From contig NZ_VRLT01000024.1 of NCBI RefSeq assembly GCF_008017835.1, positions 1 through 64,000 of the forward strand: a stretch of DNA of 64,000 bases. Direction: 5' to 3'. How positions within the stretch are numbered: position 1 is the first letter of the stretch; the number at the start of each line of letters is the position of its first letter. The DNA is from Mesonia sp. HuA40. Its GTDB lineage: Bacteria > Bacteroidota > Bacteroidia > Flavobacteriales > Flavobacteriaceae. The translations under genes were made by a program, and so were the position numbers. This document shows, in pieces, positions 1 through 10,115 of this stretch. Under the pieces are notes generated by a model that worked only from the letters and a program-made list of their open reading frames with translations, searched no databases and was not told the DNA's origin.

Positions 1-2150
1 TAGGTCAGGGTGAAATTAGCTGGTGTTGCTTCATTGGCCAAAATGGCTGCAGATTGACTGGTTAAGTCAAAGGTCTGCACACCATTTTGCGCATCGTCAC
101 AAGCTTCTAAAGCCGGTAGGTTGGTCACTAGGTCTGGGCTAGGCAATACATTAAGGTTCACTGCAATCGTATTGTAACAACCAGCAGGGCCGTTATCTTC
201 TACTCTTGCATAAACTGTAGTAGTTACTGTACTGTAATTCATTGGTAGCGTTGCCGTTGCGTTGTCTGCATCGGCTTGTGTAGGATGGTAGGTAGTGGTT
301 ACACTTCCTGCCGCTCCACCTTCAATAGTCGCCGTTAGGCTGGCTAAAATAAAAGTTTCGCTACCGTCTAAATTTGCATCACACAATTCAAGTGGTCCCG
401 CAGGATTCACTGTTGGTGAAGCCACTACTTCTAAATCTAATTGATCTACCATAGTACAACCTGTTGTGGTGTCTTCAATCAATACATAAATAGTCTGATT
501 ATAAGGGGTTGTATTATCATAGTTATTAGCTAAAGTATTGGTATTAGCCGCATTTGCATCTGCCTGAAGCTCATAATAACTCAAGTTAAGATTAGCAAAA
601 CCAGCTGTTATTTGTGCGGTTGCTACACTTAAATCAAAAGTGGCAAGACCATCTTGTGCCCCTTGATCACAAATAGAGTACAAATTAGGCGTATTATACG
701 TTGGCAATGGATTTACTACAAGGTCAAAACTAATGGTTGCAATACAAGTATTAGCCCCCTCTACTTCAACCACAATACTTTGCGGATTGCTTATGTTGTC
801 ATAAGCAGTAAGGTTAGCACCAGGTATAGGCGTACCGCTATTATAGTCGGTTTGACTCGCATAATAAGTTAAGCTTGCACCAGCGGGATTAGCCATATTA
901 GCAGTAATTGCCGCCGCTTGTGAAGTCAAATCAAAGGTTTGAACACCGTTTTGAGCATCGTCACAAGCTTCTAAATTAGGTATAGAAGCAGGAAGATTTG
1001 GCGCATCACCGATTTCTAAATCAATGGCTACTGTATCATAACAGCCTGCACCAGAAGTGTCTTCTAAACGTGCATAAATAGTAGTAGTTGCACCACTAGC
1101 TGTATAAGGCGAATTTAAAGCAGCTGTACCGGCTTGAGCATTAGCCAAGCTTGCATGATAGGTTACTGCTAAGTTAGCTCCACCTCCAGATATGGTATTA
1201 TCCATAGCGGTTAATACAAAATCTTCGCTACCATCGCCATCATTGTCACAGGCAAAAAGCGGACCAGCAGGATTGGCTACTGGAGCAGGAGTAACATCTA
1301 AAGTTAATGGCTCTACTACATAACAACCGTTAGAAGTGTCTTCTATGTAAACGTAAATCGTTTGTTGGTTGGCAGTAGTATTGGTATAGTTTAAAGGCAA
1401 TAAATCGTTAGGGTCTTGTGCATCGGCTCCCGCTTGGGTTTCATAGAAGTCTACCGAAGTATTCGGGTTTCCTCCTATAATTTGATTTGCCGCTGCATTT
1501 AGATCAAACTGCGTAAATCCGTCTTGGGTACCTAAATCACACTCCGCTAAATTTGCAGGGGGATTGTAATTTGGTGGCGTACCTACCACTACATCAAAAG
1601 TTGTGATTTCATAACAACCTTCTGCATTCTCTACACGAGCATATACCGTCGTGGTTACTGCCGGACTATAGTTAGTTGGATTGGCAATAGGAGACAAATT
1701 ATTTTGTGCATTATTTAAATCGTCAAAATAAGTAACGCTAACCGTTATGGTCGCTTGCGCTGAAGCCGCCGCATCTTGAGTGGTTAAATCTACAGTTCCC
1801 CCACCACAAATGTTCATATTTGCGATAGTAGCTGGAACAGCAGGCACATCACCGATTAAAATATCTAAAGGCACTACATCATAACAATCGGCAATAGCTG
1901 GTATAGCATCTAAACGAATATAAACCGTGGTAGAAGTAGTCACTGTATAGTTATTTATGTTGGCTGCTGGAATCTGTGAAGGGCCAGAACCATTTAAGGC
2001 GTCGTTTTGATCTGTCCAATACGTAAAGCTAAGATCTGACGCATTCATACCATCTAATACGGCACTTTGGGTGTTAGGATCTTCTAAATCTACGCTAAAA
2101 CTAGAACCTGTAGTACCACAGAAAGAAACAGCTGGCGGACAACCGGCAGT
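1..2150 (-). repeat. Tandem protein-coding modules with a three-module super-period
   Basis: Eight modules of about 285 bp can be recognised by their Cys anchors near 2130, 1806, 1538, 1246, 962, 668, 378 and 100. The last six form two rounds of the same three module types: a DGxxxFDL type, a DGSExF type, and one with EACDDAQNGVQTFDLTSQ. The modules at 962 and 100 share this 18-residue motif exactly and nearly identical DNA, so the unit of duplication looks like about 865 bp (three modules). Confidence 0.8.
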
Positions 2151-4202
2151 AGGACAAATTTTAAAACCATTACTGATTGCTTGTACTGGATAGGTATAGG
2201 GTTGCGTACCACCACAATTATTCATCACGTACTCAGCATTACTCACAAAGTTATAAGCACCAAAACCTGCTGGAATATCAGTTTGATTAATAGTGTAGTA
2301 ATAATAACCGGTTACAGGATCTGTACTTACTGTTGAAGGTACTGGAGTGTAGACCTTATTCCCATTAGAATCAAAAATATCAAACTGCAATTCATTTAAC
2401 TGCCCACCGATAGGTGTATCATAATCAAAATATACATCTATAGGGAACTGTGGGTTCAAAGCAGGTAGCGCTGGCGCGCAATTAGGATCTTGAGGAACAT
2501 CGAATAAAGAACAAGAGGCGTACGGATCTGTTCCGTCATCCACAGGAACAATAGATAAATAACCGAAAGCTGAATCATCGCAAACTCCTGCTACATCATC
2601 TCCGGTATAAAAGTTATCTAGATAACCTGTCGCCCAGTGGCCACTTAAATCACAGTCACCAATAGTTACTTGCAATTTAGCTTTTTGCCCTTGTAACTCA
2701 CCGGTATTTAATTTGATACAAGACCAAGTACTATAAATTATAAGATCTGTTGCCCCAGGATTAGCTATATTAAATATACAATCTTCAGGATTTGACACCA
2801 CACAACGGGTTTGTACTAAATTTCCATTTTCGTCAAAAACCCGAATCGTCATAAAAGGCTGATCATCAAAAGCGTGATCGGCAGGATTCTCAAAAACCAA
2901 AGCAAAATCAAAAACAAGCACTTCGCCTGCGATAAATTCTTTTTCTAAAATACCAACGGTTCTACCTCCTCCAGTGTTATCATTCAACTTAATAGAGTTA
3001 GCAGAACAACCAAAAGGACTGGTGGTGGGAACATATACTGAATAAGGCGTCAAAACCGGTATATTATTACCAGCGGTAGCATACGAAATCGCTGCAGCTT
3101 GATCATTGGCAGGTATACTGGCTCCATTTATAAGTGTTGCTCCAGGCATATAATCCATCCCTTGACAAGCCGAAATACTACCAAAAGAATTAGAATAAAA
3201 GTCAAAACCAGCTGGATTAAAATTACCACCTTGGTCTTGGAAACCTGAATTTTCCAAACACGCACACTCTTGTTCCGTCACCGTAATGGCCAATAAGTCA
3301 CTTTCACAACCCAATACGGTTTGACTTACGTAATAGGTTTGTCCTTGAACCAAAGCCGTGCTAGTTGGAATAACTGTTGTACCCGCTGCATCTGAGTACC
3401 AAGTTAAATTTTGACCACAAATAATTAAATCTTCTACGGTGTCACCGGGCTGGGCAGGAAAACCTGCAGCCGCCCAAGTGGCCGCTGTACAAAATTCTTG
3501 CACACTGGCCGCTTCGGGAACTGGCGATTTGGAACTGATTTGCACCGGTACCAAAGCACAACCTAAACCTAAATCGGCATAGTAAATCTCGTTGAATTGC
3601 AATTGGGTATTACTCGGTAAAGCGGTGGTTCCCGCTGCATCATCATACCAAGTAATACTAGGGTAATTCCCCAAAATAGGGATATCGTTTTCTAAATCAG
3701 TTAAATCTTTTACATCTCCCCTACACAAGTCGTCATAAGTAAACCCAGTGGTAATTAAAGTAATATCAAAAGTATCTTGACCACAACCTGGTATGGTAAA
3801 GGTACCGGTATATTGGTAACTGGTATAATCTTGCGCCCCAATATCTGGGTTGGTGTTACCAGCACCACCTGCGTGCGGGTTACCGTTCCAATACACACTA
3901 GGCAATGGAGGTGAGGTTTGACCTGAGGCTCCTCCTGGATTTGGCAATGGCCCCGTTTGACCAGGAGCCACATAAATCCAATCATTATTGTTTAACGTAA
4001 AAGTTAGTGGTGCACCCACAGCATCTTCGAGTGTAATTTCCAATTCATAGGCCGGATCTACAATATAGAGTCCGGTAGCTGGATCGGCACAAAGCACAGG
4101 TGCGCTAGGATCTGTATACGCCACCGTAAGGTTAGGTGTACATTGCCCAAACGCCGCAAACCTAGCGAGTACTAACAGTAGTAGTAGGGTAATTTTCTTC
4201 AT
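1..4202 (-). CDS. Large modular T9SS-type surface adhesin, C-terminus cut by window edge
   Basis: Partial gene. The ATG is at 4202 and the frame is still in phase at base 1 (about 1400 codons seen, no stop). It starts with a signal peptide (MKKITLLLLLVLARFAAFGQ). The middle part matches the adhesin at 7314-10115 in layout: an Ig-like module, a CLENSGF block, a jelly-roll-like block with AGEVLVFDF, then Cys-rich segments. The C-terminal half seen here is a tandem array of about 95-residue modules, each opening with a Cys-Asp anchor and a FDLT-like strand and containing a TYY/TYH strand. By analogy with SprB-like proteins it is probably exported by T9SS and should end in a type B sorting domain, which lies outside the window. 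Function beyond surface adhesion is inferred. Confidence 0.85.
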   Translation of the reverse strand, partial: MKKITLLLLLVLARFAAFGQCTPNLTVAYTDPSAPVLCADPATGLYIVDPAYELEITLEDAVGAPLTFTLNNNDWIYVAPGQTGPLPNPGGASGQTSPPLPSVYWNGNPHAGGAGNTNPDIGAQDYTSYQYTGTFTIPGCGQDTFDITLITTGFTYDDLCRGDVKDLTDLENDIPILGNYPSITWYDDAAGTTALPSNTQLQFNEIYYADLGLGCALVPVQISSKSPVPEAASVQEFCTAATWAAAGFPAQPGDTVEDLIICGQNLTWYSDAAGTTVIPTSTALVQGQTYYVSQTVLGCESDLLAITVTEQECACLENSGFQDQGGNFNPAGFDFYSNSFGSISACQGMDYMPGATLINGASIPANDQAAAISYATAGNNIPVLTPYSVYVPTTSPFGCSANSIKLNDNTGGGRTVGILEKEFIAGEVLVFDFALVFENPADHAFDDQPFMTIRVFDENGNLVQTRCVVSNPEDCIFNIANPGATDLIIYSTWSCIKLNTGELQGQKAKLQVTIGDCDLSGHWATGYLDNFYTGDDVAGVCDDSAFGYLSIVPVDDGTDPYASCSLFDVPQDPNCAPALPALNPQFPIDVYFDYDTPIGGQLNELQFDIFDSNGNKVYTPVPSTVSTDPVTGYYYYTINQTDIPAGFGAYNFVSNAEYVMNNCGGTQPYTYPVQAISNGFKICPTAGCPPAVSFCGTTGSSFSVDLEDPNTQSAVLDGMNASDLSFTYWTDQNDALNGSGPSQIPAANINNYTVTTSTTVYIRLDAIPAIADCYDVVPLDILIGDVPAVPATIANMNICGGGTVDLTTQDAAASAQATITVSVTYFDDLNNAQNNLSPIANPTNYSPAVTTTVYARVENAEGCYEITTFDVVVGTPPNYNPPANLAECDLGTQDGFTQFDLNAAANQIIGGNPNTSVDFYETQAGADAQDPNDLLPLNYTNTTANQQTIYVYIEDTSNGCYVVEPLTLDVTPAPVANPAGPLFACDNDGDGSEDFVLTAMDNTISGGGANLAVTYHASLANAQAGTAALNSPYTASGATTTIYARLEDTSGAGCYDTVAIDLEIGDAPNLPASIPNLEACDDAQNGVQTFDLTSQAAAITANMANPAGASLTYYASQTDYNSGTPIPGANLTAYDNISNPQSIVVEVEGANTCIATISFDLVVNPLPTYNTPNLYSICDQGAQDGLATFDLSVATAQITAGFANLNLSYYELQADANAANTNTLANNYDNTTPYNQTIYVLIEDTTTGCTMVDQLDLEVVASPTVNPAGPLELCDANLDGSETFILASLTATIEGGAAGSVTTTYHPTQADADNATATLPMNYSTVTTTVYARVEDNGPAGCYNTIAVNLNVLPSPDLVTNLPALEACDDAQNGVQTFDLTSQSAAILANEATPANFTLT

Positions 4203-4243
4203 AAGTAATCTTTTAATCCAAGTTTTTATCTTAATGGTTACTT

Positions 4244-4289
4244 ATAAAACAACTAAGTAAGGAAAACTCCTACCTCAAAGTTGTTTTAT
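4244..4289 (-). promoter_or_regulatory. Inverted repeat in the leader of the edge adhesin gene
   Basis: An 11-bp perfect inverted repeat (ATAAAACAACT at 4244-4254, AGTTGTTTTAT at 4279-4289) encloses a smaller GTA-GGA/TCCTAC hairpin. It lies 42-87 bases upstream of the adhesin start on the minus strand, so it would be in the 5' leader or over the promoter. No clear TAnnTTTG box was found here. Role unknown. Confidence 0.35.
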
Positions 4290-4381
4290 TTATGATAATT
4301 TTTGAGTTTCGAAATTTAAACAATTTTTTGGACTTCTCTTAACAAGTATTTAACCTTTCTTTTAAAAATATGAAAACAAAA

Positions 4382-4409
4382 AAAAGCCTGTGAACAATCA
4401 CAGGCTTTT
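4382..4409 (-). terminator. Rho-independent terminator after the PD40-OmpA gene
   Basis: A perfect 12-bp stem (AAAAGCCTGTGA / TCACAGGCTTTT) with a 4-base loop lies 23 bases past the stop codon at 4432. On the minus strand it is followed by a run of T. It closes the adhesin-porP-ompA transcription unit and separates it from the edge adhesin gene. Confidence 0.9.
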
Positions 4410-4431
4410 ATGAGATTAAAAATAAGCTAAG

Positions 4432-6312
4432 CTATTCTTTAACAATCTTAAATTCAGATCTACGGTTTTCTTGGTATTGCTCTTCTGTACAAGGTGAACA
4501 TTCAACTTTTGGTTGACTCTCCCCGTAACCTTCTCCATCAATACGACTTGCATCTATACCTTGATCGATAACATATTGTACCGTACTCTTAGCTCTAGCT
4601 TGAGACAACTGTAAGTTGTAAGCTTCAGAACCGCGTTTATCGGTATGCGCACGAACAAAAATCTTTAAGCTGTCGTGTTTTTTCATAATTGCCACCAATC
4701 TGTCTAGCTCATAAGCACCTTCTTTGGTTATAGCCGACTTATCAAACTCGAAGTAGATAGGATTTAACACGATTTCTTCTTCTTGAATCATCGGTTTAAT
4801 CGGCGTAAGCTCGATAGTGATTTTCTTAGGTCCTTCTACACTCGTTACAGCAGCCGAATTACTTTCGTATTCTCCTGCATTAACTTGAACCGTATAATCT
4901 TCTTGTGAAGAAAGAACAAATTTAGCATTTCCTTTTGCGTTGGTACCGGCAGATTTAAGCTTCTCTTCTGCTTGGTTATACACCGCCACTTCTGCATTGG
5001 TAATGCTTTCGCCTGTTTCCATATTGATTACGTGTACCATAAGCTCTAGATCTCTGATGATATCTTTGAACATATAGATATTATCGTTAGCGATATTTTC
5101 TAAAACCTCGCCACGATTTGAACTTACAAAACCGTATTCTTTACTTGGGTAATAGGCAAATGCGAAATCATCTCCTTCGCTATTGATCGGTTTACCGATA
5201 TTGATTACTTGACCGTTTTCGTATTTAAAAACATCTAATCCTCCTACTCCTAAATGTCCATCACTTGAGAAGTATAAGATTCCGTTTTCATCTACAAACG
5301 GGAAACTTTCTCTACCCGAAGTATTGATTGCAGTACCCAAATTTTGAGGCGAACCAAAAGTACCGTCCTCGTTGATGCTCACTTTATATAAGTCTGATTG
5401 ACCTTCTCCTCCTGGCATATCGCTAGAGAAGTAAAGCGTACGACCATCAGGGCTAAGTGCAGTGTGACCTGTAGAATAGTTGGAGTTGTTAAAAGGCAAA
5501 GGCTGTACATCTGCCCATTCGCCTTCTAATAAAGTAGCTTTAAAAACCTTTAATTGGTTGATTCCTGTGCTATCCTTTTCGTAATCACCGTCGTAATAAT
5601 CATTACGCGTAAAATACATAGTTTGCCCGTCTGGAGTAATACTCACTGTACCTTCGTGGTACTTAGAGTTTACATCCCCTGGTATCAAACTAGCCTCTGT
5701 ATATTCACCAGCCATTTTGGTAGCCACATAAACATCTAAGGTTGGTTGCTTGTTCCACCCGTAATCTTTTCTTGATTTATTACGTGAAGAAACAAAGTAC
5801 AATTGATTATTGAACTCATAAGCTCCAAAATCTGAAAGTTCTGAGTTCAAGTTCTCTAAAGCCATCATTTCGTAAGCAGGTTGCTTGCTTAACAAATCTT
5901 GCATATAGTTAGGATTTGCCATAAAGCTACGTGCTCTACCGTCTCTTGGAAACTTTTGTGCAAAATCTTGCATAGCCTTTTGCGCTAAGTCATACTTTTT
6001 GTTGGCTTTTAGCATTTGAGCATAGTTGTAATACTCATCTGCCGAAGCATCTTCTGCAGTCTCTAGGTACAATTTATAATAACGCTCTGCTTCTTTGGTG
6101 TTGTAAAGATTGTAGTAGCTTTTGGCTAATCTCCCATACACATATGCATCTGCGTCTCCGTCTTCTACGATATCTAAATATTTGTCGGCTGCTTTTACAT
6201 ATTGCAAGCGCTCAAAATATTTGTCGGCCTTTTTGGCATCGTAATTTTGTGCAAAGCCCATGGTCATAGAACCCATAAAGCCAAGTATAAATAAATAATA
6301 TATTTTTCTCAT
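4432..6312 (-). CDS. TPR / PD40 propeller / OmpA-domain lipoprotein-like outer-membrane partner
   Basis: Periplasm-facing envelope protein, 626 residues from the ATG at 6312 (a GTG at 6324 in frame is possible but less likely, as the signal peptide MRKIYYLFILGFMGSM begins at the ATG). Order seen: signal peptide, TPR-like helices (about 25-135), WD40-like PD40 repeats with SPDGRTLYFSSD and related motifs (about 170-400), a carboxypeptidase-regulatory-like beta domain (about 430-510), and an OmpA/MotB domain (about 515-626) with the peptidoglycan-binding HTDKRGSEAYN motif. Genes of this architecture regularly follow PorP/SprF genes in Bacteroidota and are thought to tie the T9SS-exported adhesin machinery to the cell wall. 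It is the last gene of the unit starting at 10115 and is followed by a strong terminator. Confidence 0.9.
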   Translation of the reverse strand: MRKIYYLFILGFMGSMTMGFAQNYDAKKADKYFERLQYVKAADKYLDIVEDGDADAYVYGRLAKSYYNLYNTKEAERYYKLYLETAEDASADEYYNYAQMLKANKKYDLAQKAMQDFAQKFPRDGRARSFMANPNYMQDLLSKQPAYEMMALENLNSELSDFGAYEFNNQLYFVSSRNKSRKDYGWNKQPTLDVYVATKMAGEYTEASLIPGDVNSKYHEGTVSITPDGQTMYFTRNDYYDGDYEKDSTGINQLKVFKATLLEGEWADVQPLPFNNSNYSTGHTALSPDGRTLYFSSDMPGGEGQSDLYKVSINEDGTFGSPQNLGTAINTSGRESFPFVDENGILYFSSDGHLGVGGLDVFKYENGQVINIGKPINSEGDDFAFAYYPSKEYGFVSSNRGEVLENIANDNIYMFKDIIRDLELMVHVINMETGESITNAEVAVYNQAEEKLKSAGTNAKGNAKFVLSSQEDYTVQVNAGEYESNSAAVTSVEGPKKITIELTPIKPMIQEEEIVLNPIYFEFDKSAITKEGAYELDRLVAIMKKHDSLKIFVRAHTDKRGSEAYNLQLSQARAKSTVQYVIDQGIDASRIDGEGYGESQPKVECSPCTEEQYQENRRSEFKIVKE

Positions 6313-6338
6313 AATTAAATTCACTTAAGTTTTTAGCA

Positions 6339-7250
6339 TTAGAAGTAACGAGGCGATCTATAGGTTTTCTTGTTGAAGAACACATCAAATATGATGAAGG
6401 CTTCGTACGAAGGCTCATCAATATCTGAAATTGAGTTATCATATGCAAAACCAATATGCATCCAATCGGTTGCTCTAACTCCTACCAAACCACTGATAGC
6501 ATCTTCATAACGGTAAGAAGCCCCTATTTCAAAACGGTCATAGAATAAAAAGTTAGCATTCAGATCGAATGACAAAGGCGATTCAAATGAAGCCTTAACT
6601 AAGGTAGAAGGTTTAAACTTTAAGTTTTCTCCTAACTGAAAAACGTAACCTGCCGTTGCAAAGTAATGCATTTCTTCATTACCATACTCTCTCCCGTCTG
6701 GATCTGCATCAAGGTGAGTTGACTTAAGAAAGTTTGGCGCCGATAAACCGATGTAGTAATTATCTCCGTAAAGCAAAACACCGGCACCTACATTAGGGTA
6801 GGTATTGTTGATGTTACTGGCAAATGCTGGATCTGCAGTATCATCTAATTGCAGGCTATTCAAGTTAACATCGTGAAAAGTAGCTCCCGCTTTAAGACCA
6901 AAAGCCAACTTGGTAGTTGCCCCTAAGTTTAAAGTATACGAGAAATCTGCATACACGTTAGTTTCTTTTACAGGCCCTATTTCGTCTGAAATAGCCGATA
7001 GTCCTAATCCTGTTTTTTCTCCTACCGGTGAATGAGCCGAAAAAGTGAATGATTTAGGCGCACCGTCTAGACCACTCCACTGATCTCTGTACAATAAGCC
7101 TATACTCAAGTTCTCTTTTGAGCCGGCATATGCGGGGTTCACCACGTTCATATTGTACATATACTGCGTATACTGTGGATCTTGCTGCGCTTGGGCGTCA
7201 AAACCGAAAAGCGACATCCCTGCGAACAGTAAAATATATAGTTTTTTCAT
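6339..7250 (-). CDS. PorP/SprF family type IX secretion outer-membrane protein
   Basis: 303 residues starting at MKKLYILLF (ATG 7250); the frame is open 20 codons further upstream, but those overlap a hairpin and precede the signal peptide. After cleavage near AQAQQ the protein begins with the family hallmark QDPQYTQYMYNMNVVNPAYAG, followed by alternating beta strands of an outer-membrane barrel (SIGLLYRDQWSGLDGAP, AYDNSISD near the end). SprF of Flavobacterium johnsoniae is needed for secretion of the adjacent adhesin SprB; type B sorting-domain substrates depend on such partners. Here the adhesin is directly upstream (7314-10115) and the OmpA partner follows after 26 bases, so it probably serves that adhesin. 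Confidence 0.93.
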   Translation of the reverse strand: MKKLYILLFAGMSLFGFDAQAQQDPQYTQYMYNMNVVNPAYAGSKENLSIGLLYRDQWSGLDGAPKSFTFSAHSPVGEKTGLGLSAISDEIGPVKETNVYADFSYTLNLGATTKLAFGLKAGATFHDVNLNSLQLDDTADPAFASNINNTYPNVGAGVLLYGDNYYIGLSAPNFLKSTHLDADPDGREYGNEEMHYFATAGYVFQLGENLKFKPSTLVKASFESPLSFDLNANFLFYDRFEIGASYRYEDAISGLVGVRATDWMHIGFAYDNSISDIDEPSYEAFIIFDVFFNKKTYRSPRYF

Positions 7251-7272
7251 ATTTAATATTTCAAGTTTTATA

Positions 7273-7301
7273 AAGCACCCCACCCGTGGGTTGGGGTGCT
7301 T
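7273..7301 (-). promoter_or_regulatory. Intercistronic hairpin between adhesin and porP
   Basis: A 10-bp GC-rich stem (AAGCACCCCA / TGGGGTGCTT) with a 9-base loop stands between the adhesin stop (7314) and the porP ATG (7250). On the minus strand it is followed by TATAAAACTTG rather than a clean T run, so it is more likely a partial terminator or mRNA-processing and stability element than a full stop. Confidence 0.6.
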
Positions 7302-7313
7302 GCTATACAATTA

Positions 7314-10115
7314 TTAATTAGCCTCACGGTTAATGTAAATCCAACCTTTTTTAGATTTACCAAAAACAGCATCTTCTTGCTTGAATTCGATCACATAGAA
7401 ATAAGTTCCTGTTGGTAATTTATTTCCATCTTTATCTTGACCGATGAATGAATCTCTGTAATTGTTCTTTTCAAAAACAATTCTTCCATATCGGTTGAAA
7501 ACCTGCAAAGAGCTTATTCCTGTTCTGTCATCTAAGAAAGATAAATCAAAATTATCATTTTCTCCTGGTGTAGTATCAGGCGATAAACCTTCTGAAATTA
7601 CACAATTTTCATTGGCATAAAATCCTACGTTAACCATTGCTTCTCCGAAGCAATTACCTACTCCTACTTGATTTACTCTTACTTTATAAACACCTGCTTC
7701 ACTTACGTTAAGCATAGTTCCTGTTTCTCCAGTAATTTCAACATCATCTCTAAACCAAGTAAATTCAAGGCCACTAGTATCGGTGAAGTTAGAAACATCG
7801 GCCATTAATTGGTTAGAATCACCCGAACAGAAAGTAATATCGTCTCCTAACGAAACAATTGGCTGGATAGCAAGTTGTACGTTAATCATTTCGGTTACTG
7901 TACAACCCTCGTAAGTTACATCAACTGAGTAGTCTCCAGATTCGGTAACATCTATACTAGGAGTGGTTTCACCATTACTCCAAGCGTAGGTTACCTGACT
8001 CATATCCATACCCGCTGTAGTATTGTCAATAATATTAGCGGTAATCGTATAAGAAGAATTACTACAAATTTCTACCATAGGGTCTCCTAAATCTACATCA
8101 AACTCTATTACTTCTACGTTTACGGTTTCTGAAACCTCACAATCGTTATTCCATACTGTAAAAGTATATTGACCTGGCTCTGTAGCGGTATAATAACTAC
8201 CTGTATGTGGTAACTGCACACCGTCTTTGAACCATACATATCTAATATCTTCTAGATCTGCTAAGTTATCTGGTGTAGCTACAATATTTGTAGAAACCGA
8301 TGAACTAGACCCACAAACGGTTCTATCGGTATCGATATTGATTACTGGCAACGCATCCACATTTAGCTCAACTTTTACTAAGTAGTAGCAATCACTTCCG
8401 GTAACACCGTTTGGATTCCAATCTACACGAGCATAAATAACTTGCTCATAAGCAATGGTATTGTTATAAGCCGATAGGTTGGTAATTTCATTTCCACTTG
8501 CTGCAAAAGCATCTGCCTCGGTTTCGTAGTAAGTGATATCTAGATCACCTGCCGCCCAAGAAGCTTGAATTTGAGGTGTTGCTTGAGTTAGATCAAAAGT
8601 ACCGATACCTGTTCCTGTATCATCACAAACCGTGATTGGTGCAGGACATCCTGCATCTGGACAAATATCTATAGAGAATTGATCATCAATAGGCACCACT
8701 TGTGGTCGACCACAGTTTAATCCGAACTCAGCATAGGTCTCAAAATTAAAGTCTCCGTATGGCGAAGCATTTACATCTTGTGCCGTTACGGTAAAACAGA
8801 AAGTTCCGTTTACCGGATCTAATACAGGATTGGTAAGTGACCCAACCACTGTATTATTTTGTAAAATATCTAATCTGAATTCGTCAATTGTAGCAGGATT
8901 ACCTGAGCTCTGTGGTAACACATAAGTACCACAAACCTCTAATGGGAAAGGTAAAGCATCGGCAATATTAGAAGTACCACAAGCACCCGTAGTTGTGCTG
9001 GTTGCTCCAATCACACAGCCTTCATCACCATTATTACCAGAAGTTTCTAAATTATCAATCGCAACGTAACCAAAGGCAGGATCATCACAATTTGCATCTG
9101 CTTCGTCTCCTACAAACAAGTCATCTACATAAGTATACCCGAAGTGTCCTCCTAAGGTACAGTCGGTTGCTGTAAACTCAACACGTACACGTTGACCAAT
9201 TAAACCAAGTGTATTAATTTTAACACAAGACCATTCGCTAAATAAAAGATCATTTCCAGGGTCAGGTGTAAAAATACAGTCTGTAGGGATAGATATAATA
9301 CATCTGTCAGCATACAAATCGCCTGAAGCTACATCATATACTCTTACTTGGAAGTGAGGCAACTCATCGAAAGCGTGTTCATTTGAAGGATCTTCTAAAA
9401 TCATAGAAAAATTAAAAACAAACACCTCACCGGCCACAAACTCGGTTGTTGCGTGCGCTACTTGACCAGTACTGTTGCTATTCAATCTAAGTGAACGCTG
9501 AGAGTTCGGATTGTTAGGGTTGGTCGTAGGCACATTAGCCACTTGCACAGTTGGGTCTATTCCCGAAGCTACAATCGATGCATCTTGGTCACCACCTGTT
9601 ATAGTTGCAGCTCCTAAAGTGGTACCCCCACAAGTTTTATGACCAACCTGATAGGGTTGCTTATAAAAGCTATATCCGGAATAATCGGCTTGTCCATCTT
9701 GTGTTTCAAAAGTTCTGTTTTCTATACAACCACAGCCCTTGTCGTTTACCGTAACAACCAGCGGGGTACTTTCGCAACCTCCGGCTGGAGTTTGAGTTAC
9801 ATAATAAGTAGCTCCATCTACCATTTCTTCGGCTGATGGATTAGCAATTGGGTTTCCAGGAACCCCATTGTTATCATCATACCAGGTTAAATTCTCACCA
9901 GAGATAAGTAAATCGGTTAAAACATCTCCTTCAGAAACGTTAAAGCCTCCATTATTCCAGCTGGTTTGAGAACAAAAATCTTGTAAGGATTCTCCAACCG
10001 GTGGCGGGGTGGTACATTGAGCCATTGCCGAATTGATAGAGAAACCTAAAACACCAACCAATATAACCAACCAACGGGTATCTATTAGCGGTAAGTTGAG
10101 TAATTTCATATTCAT
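7314..10115 (-). CDS. T9SS type B (gliding-motility-associated C-terminal) surface adhesin
   Basis: 933-residue secreted protein. N-terminal hydrophobic signal ending SAMAQ; Ig-like module with a TWYDDNNG strand (about 35-125); a jelly-roll-like block paralogous to the edge adhesin (AGEVFVFNFSM, about 130-340); a Cys-rich segment; one copy of the about 95-residue CDD/FDLT module (about 487-590); several PKD/Ig-like domains with CS and WSNG motifs; and a C-terminal type B sorting domain from about 850 (SSLQVFNRYGRIVFEK, LPTGTYFYVIEFK, KKGWIYINR). Exported by T9SS and displayed on the surface, with the downstream PorP/SprF and OmpA genes as dedicated partners. Start ATG 10115; a second ATG at 10109 fits the local leader spacing equally well. 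Confidence 0.92.
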   Translation of the reverse strand: MNMKLLNLPLIDTRWLVILVGVLGFSINSAMAQCTTPPPVGESLQDFCSQTSWNNGGFNVSEGDVLTDLLISGENLTWYDDNNGVPGNPIANPSAEEMVDGATYYVTQTPAGGCESTPLVVTVNDKGCGCIENRTFETQDGQADYSGYSFYKQPYQVGHKTCGGTTLGAATITGGDQDASIVASGIDPTVQVANVPTTNPNNPNSQRSLRLNSNSTGQVAHATTEFVAGEVFVFNFSMILEDPSNEHAFDELPHFQVRVYDVASGDLYADRCIISIPTDCIFTPDPGNDLLFSEWSCVKINTLGLIGQRVRVEFTATDCTLGGHFGYTYVDDLFVGDEADANCDDPAFGYVAIDNLETSGNNGDEGCVIGATSTTTGACGTSNIADALPFPLEVCGTYVLPQSSGNPATIDEFRLDILQNNTVVGSLTNPVLDPVNGTFCFTVTAQDVNASPYGDFNFETYAEFGLNCGRPQVVPIDDQFSIDICPDAGCPAPITVCDDTGTGIGTFDLTQATPQIQASWAAGDLDITYYETEADAFAASGNEITNLSAYNNTIAYEQVIYARVDWNPNGVTGSDCYYLVKVELNVDALPVINIDTDRTVCGSSSSVSTNIVATPDNLADLEDIRYVWFKDGVQLPHTGSYYTATEPGQYTFTVWNNDCEVSETVNVEVIEFDVDLGDPMVEICSNSSYTITANIIDNTTAGMDMSQVTYAWSNGETTPSIDVTESGDYSVDVTYEGCTVTEMINVQLAIQPIVSLGDDITFCSGDSNQLMADVSNFTDTSGLEFTWFRDDVEITGETGTMLNVSEAGVYKVRVNQVGVGNCFGEAMVNVGFYANENCVISEGLSPDTTPGENDNFDLSFLDDRTGISSLQVFNRYGRIVFEKNNYRDSFIGQDKDGNKLPTGTYFYVIEFKQEDAVFGKSKKGWIYINREAN

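Noticed and set aside
1-2150. Regular repeats of about 285 bp suggested a CRISPR or satellite array
   Set aside because: The repeats are in one open reading frame with conserved protein motifs; unit length and divergence do not fit CRISPR.
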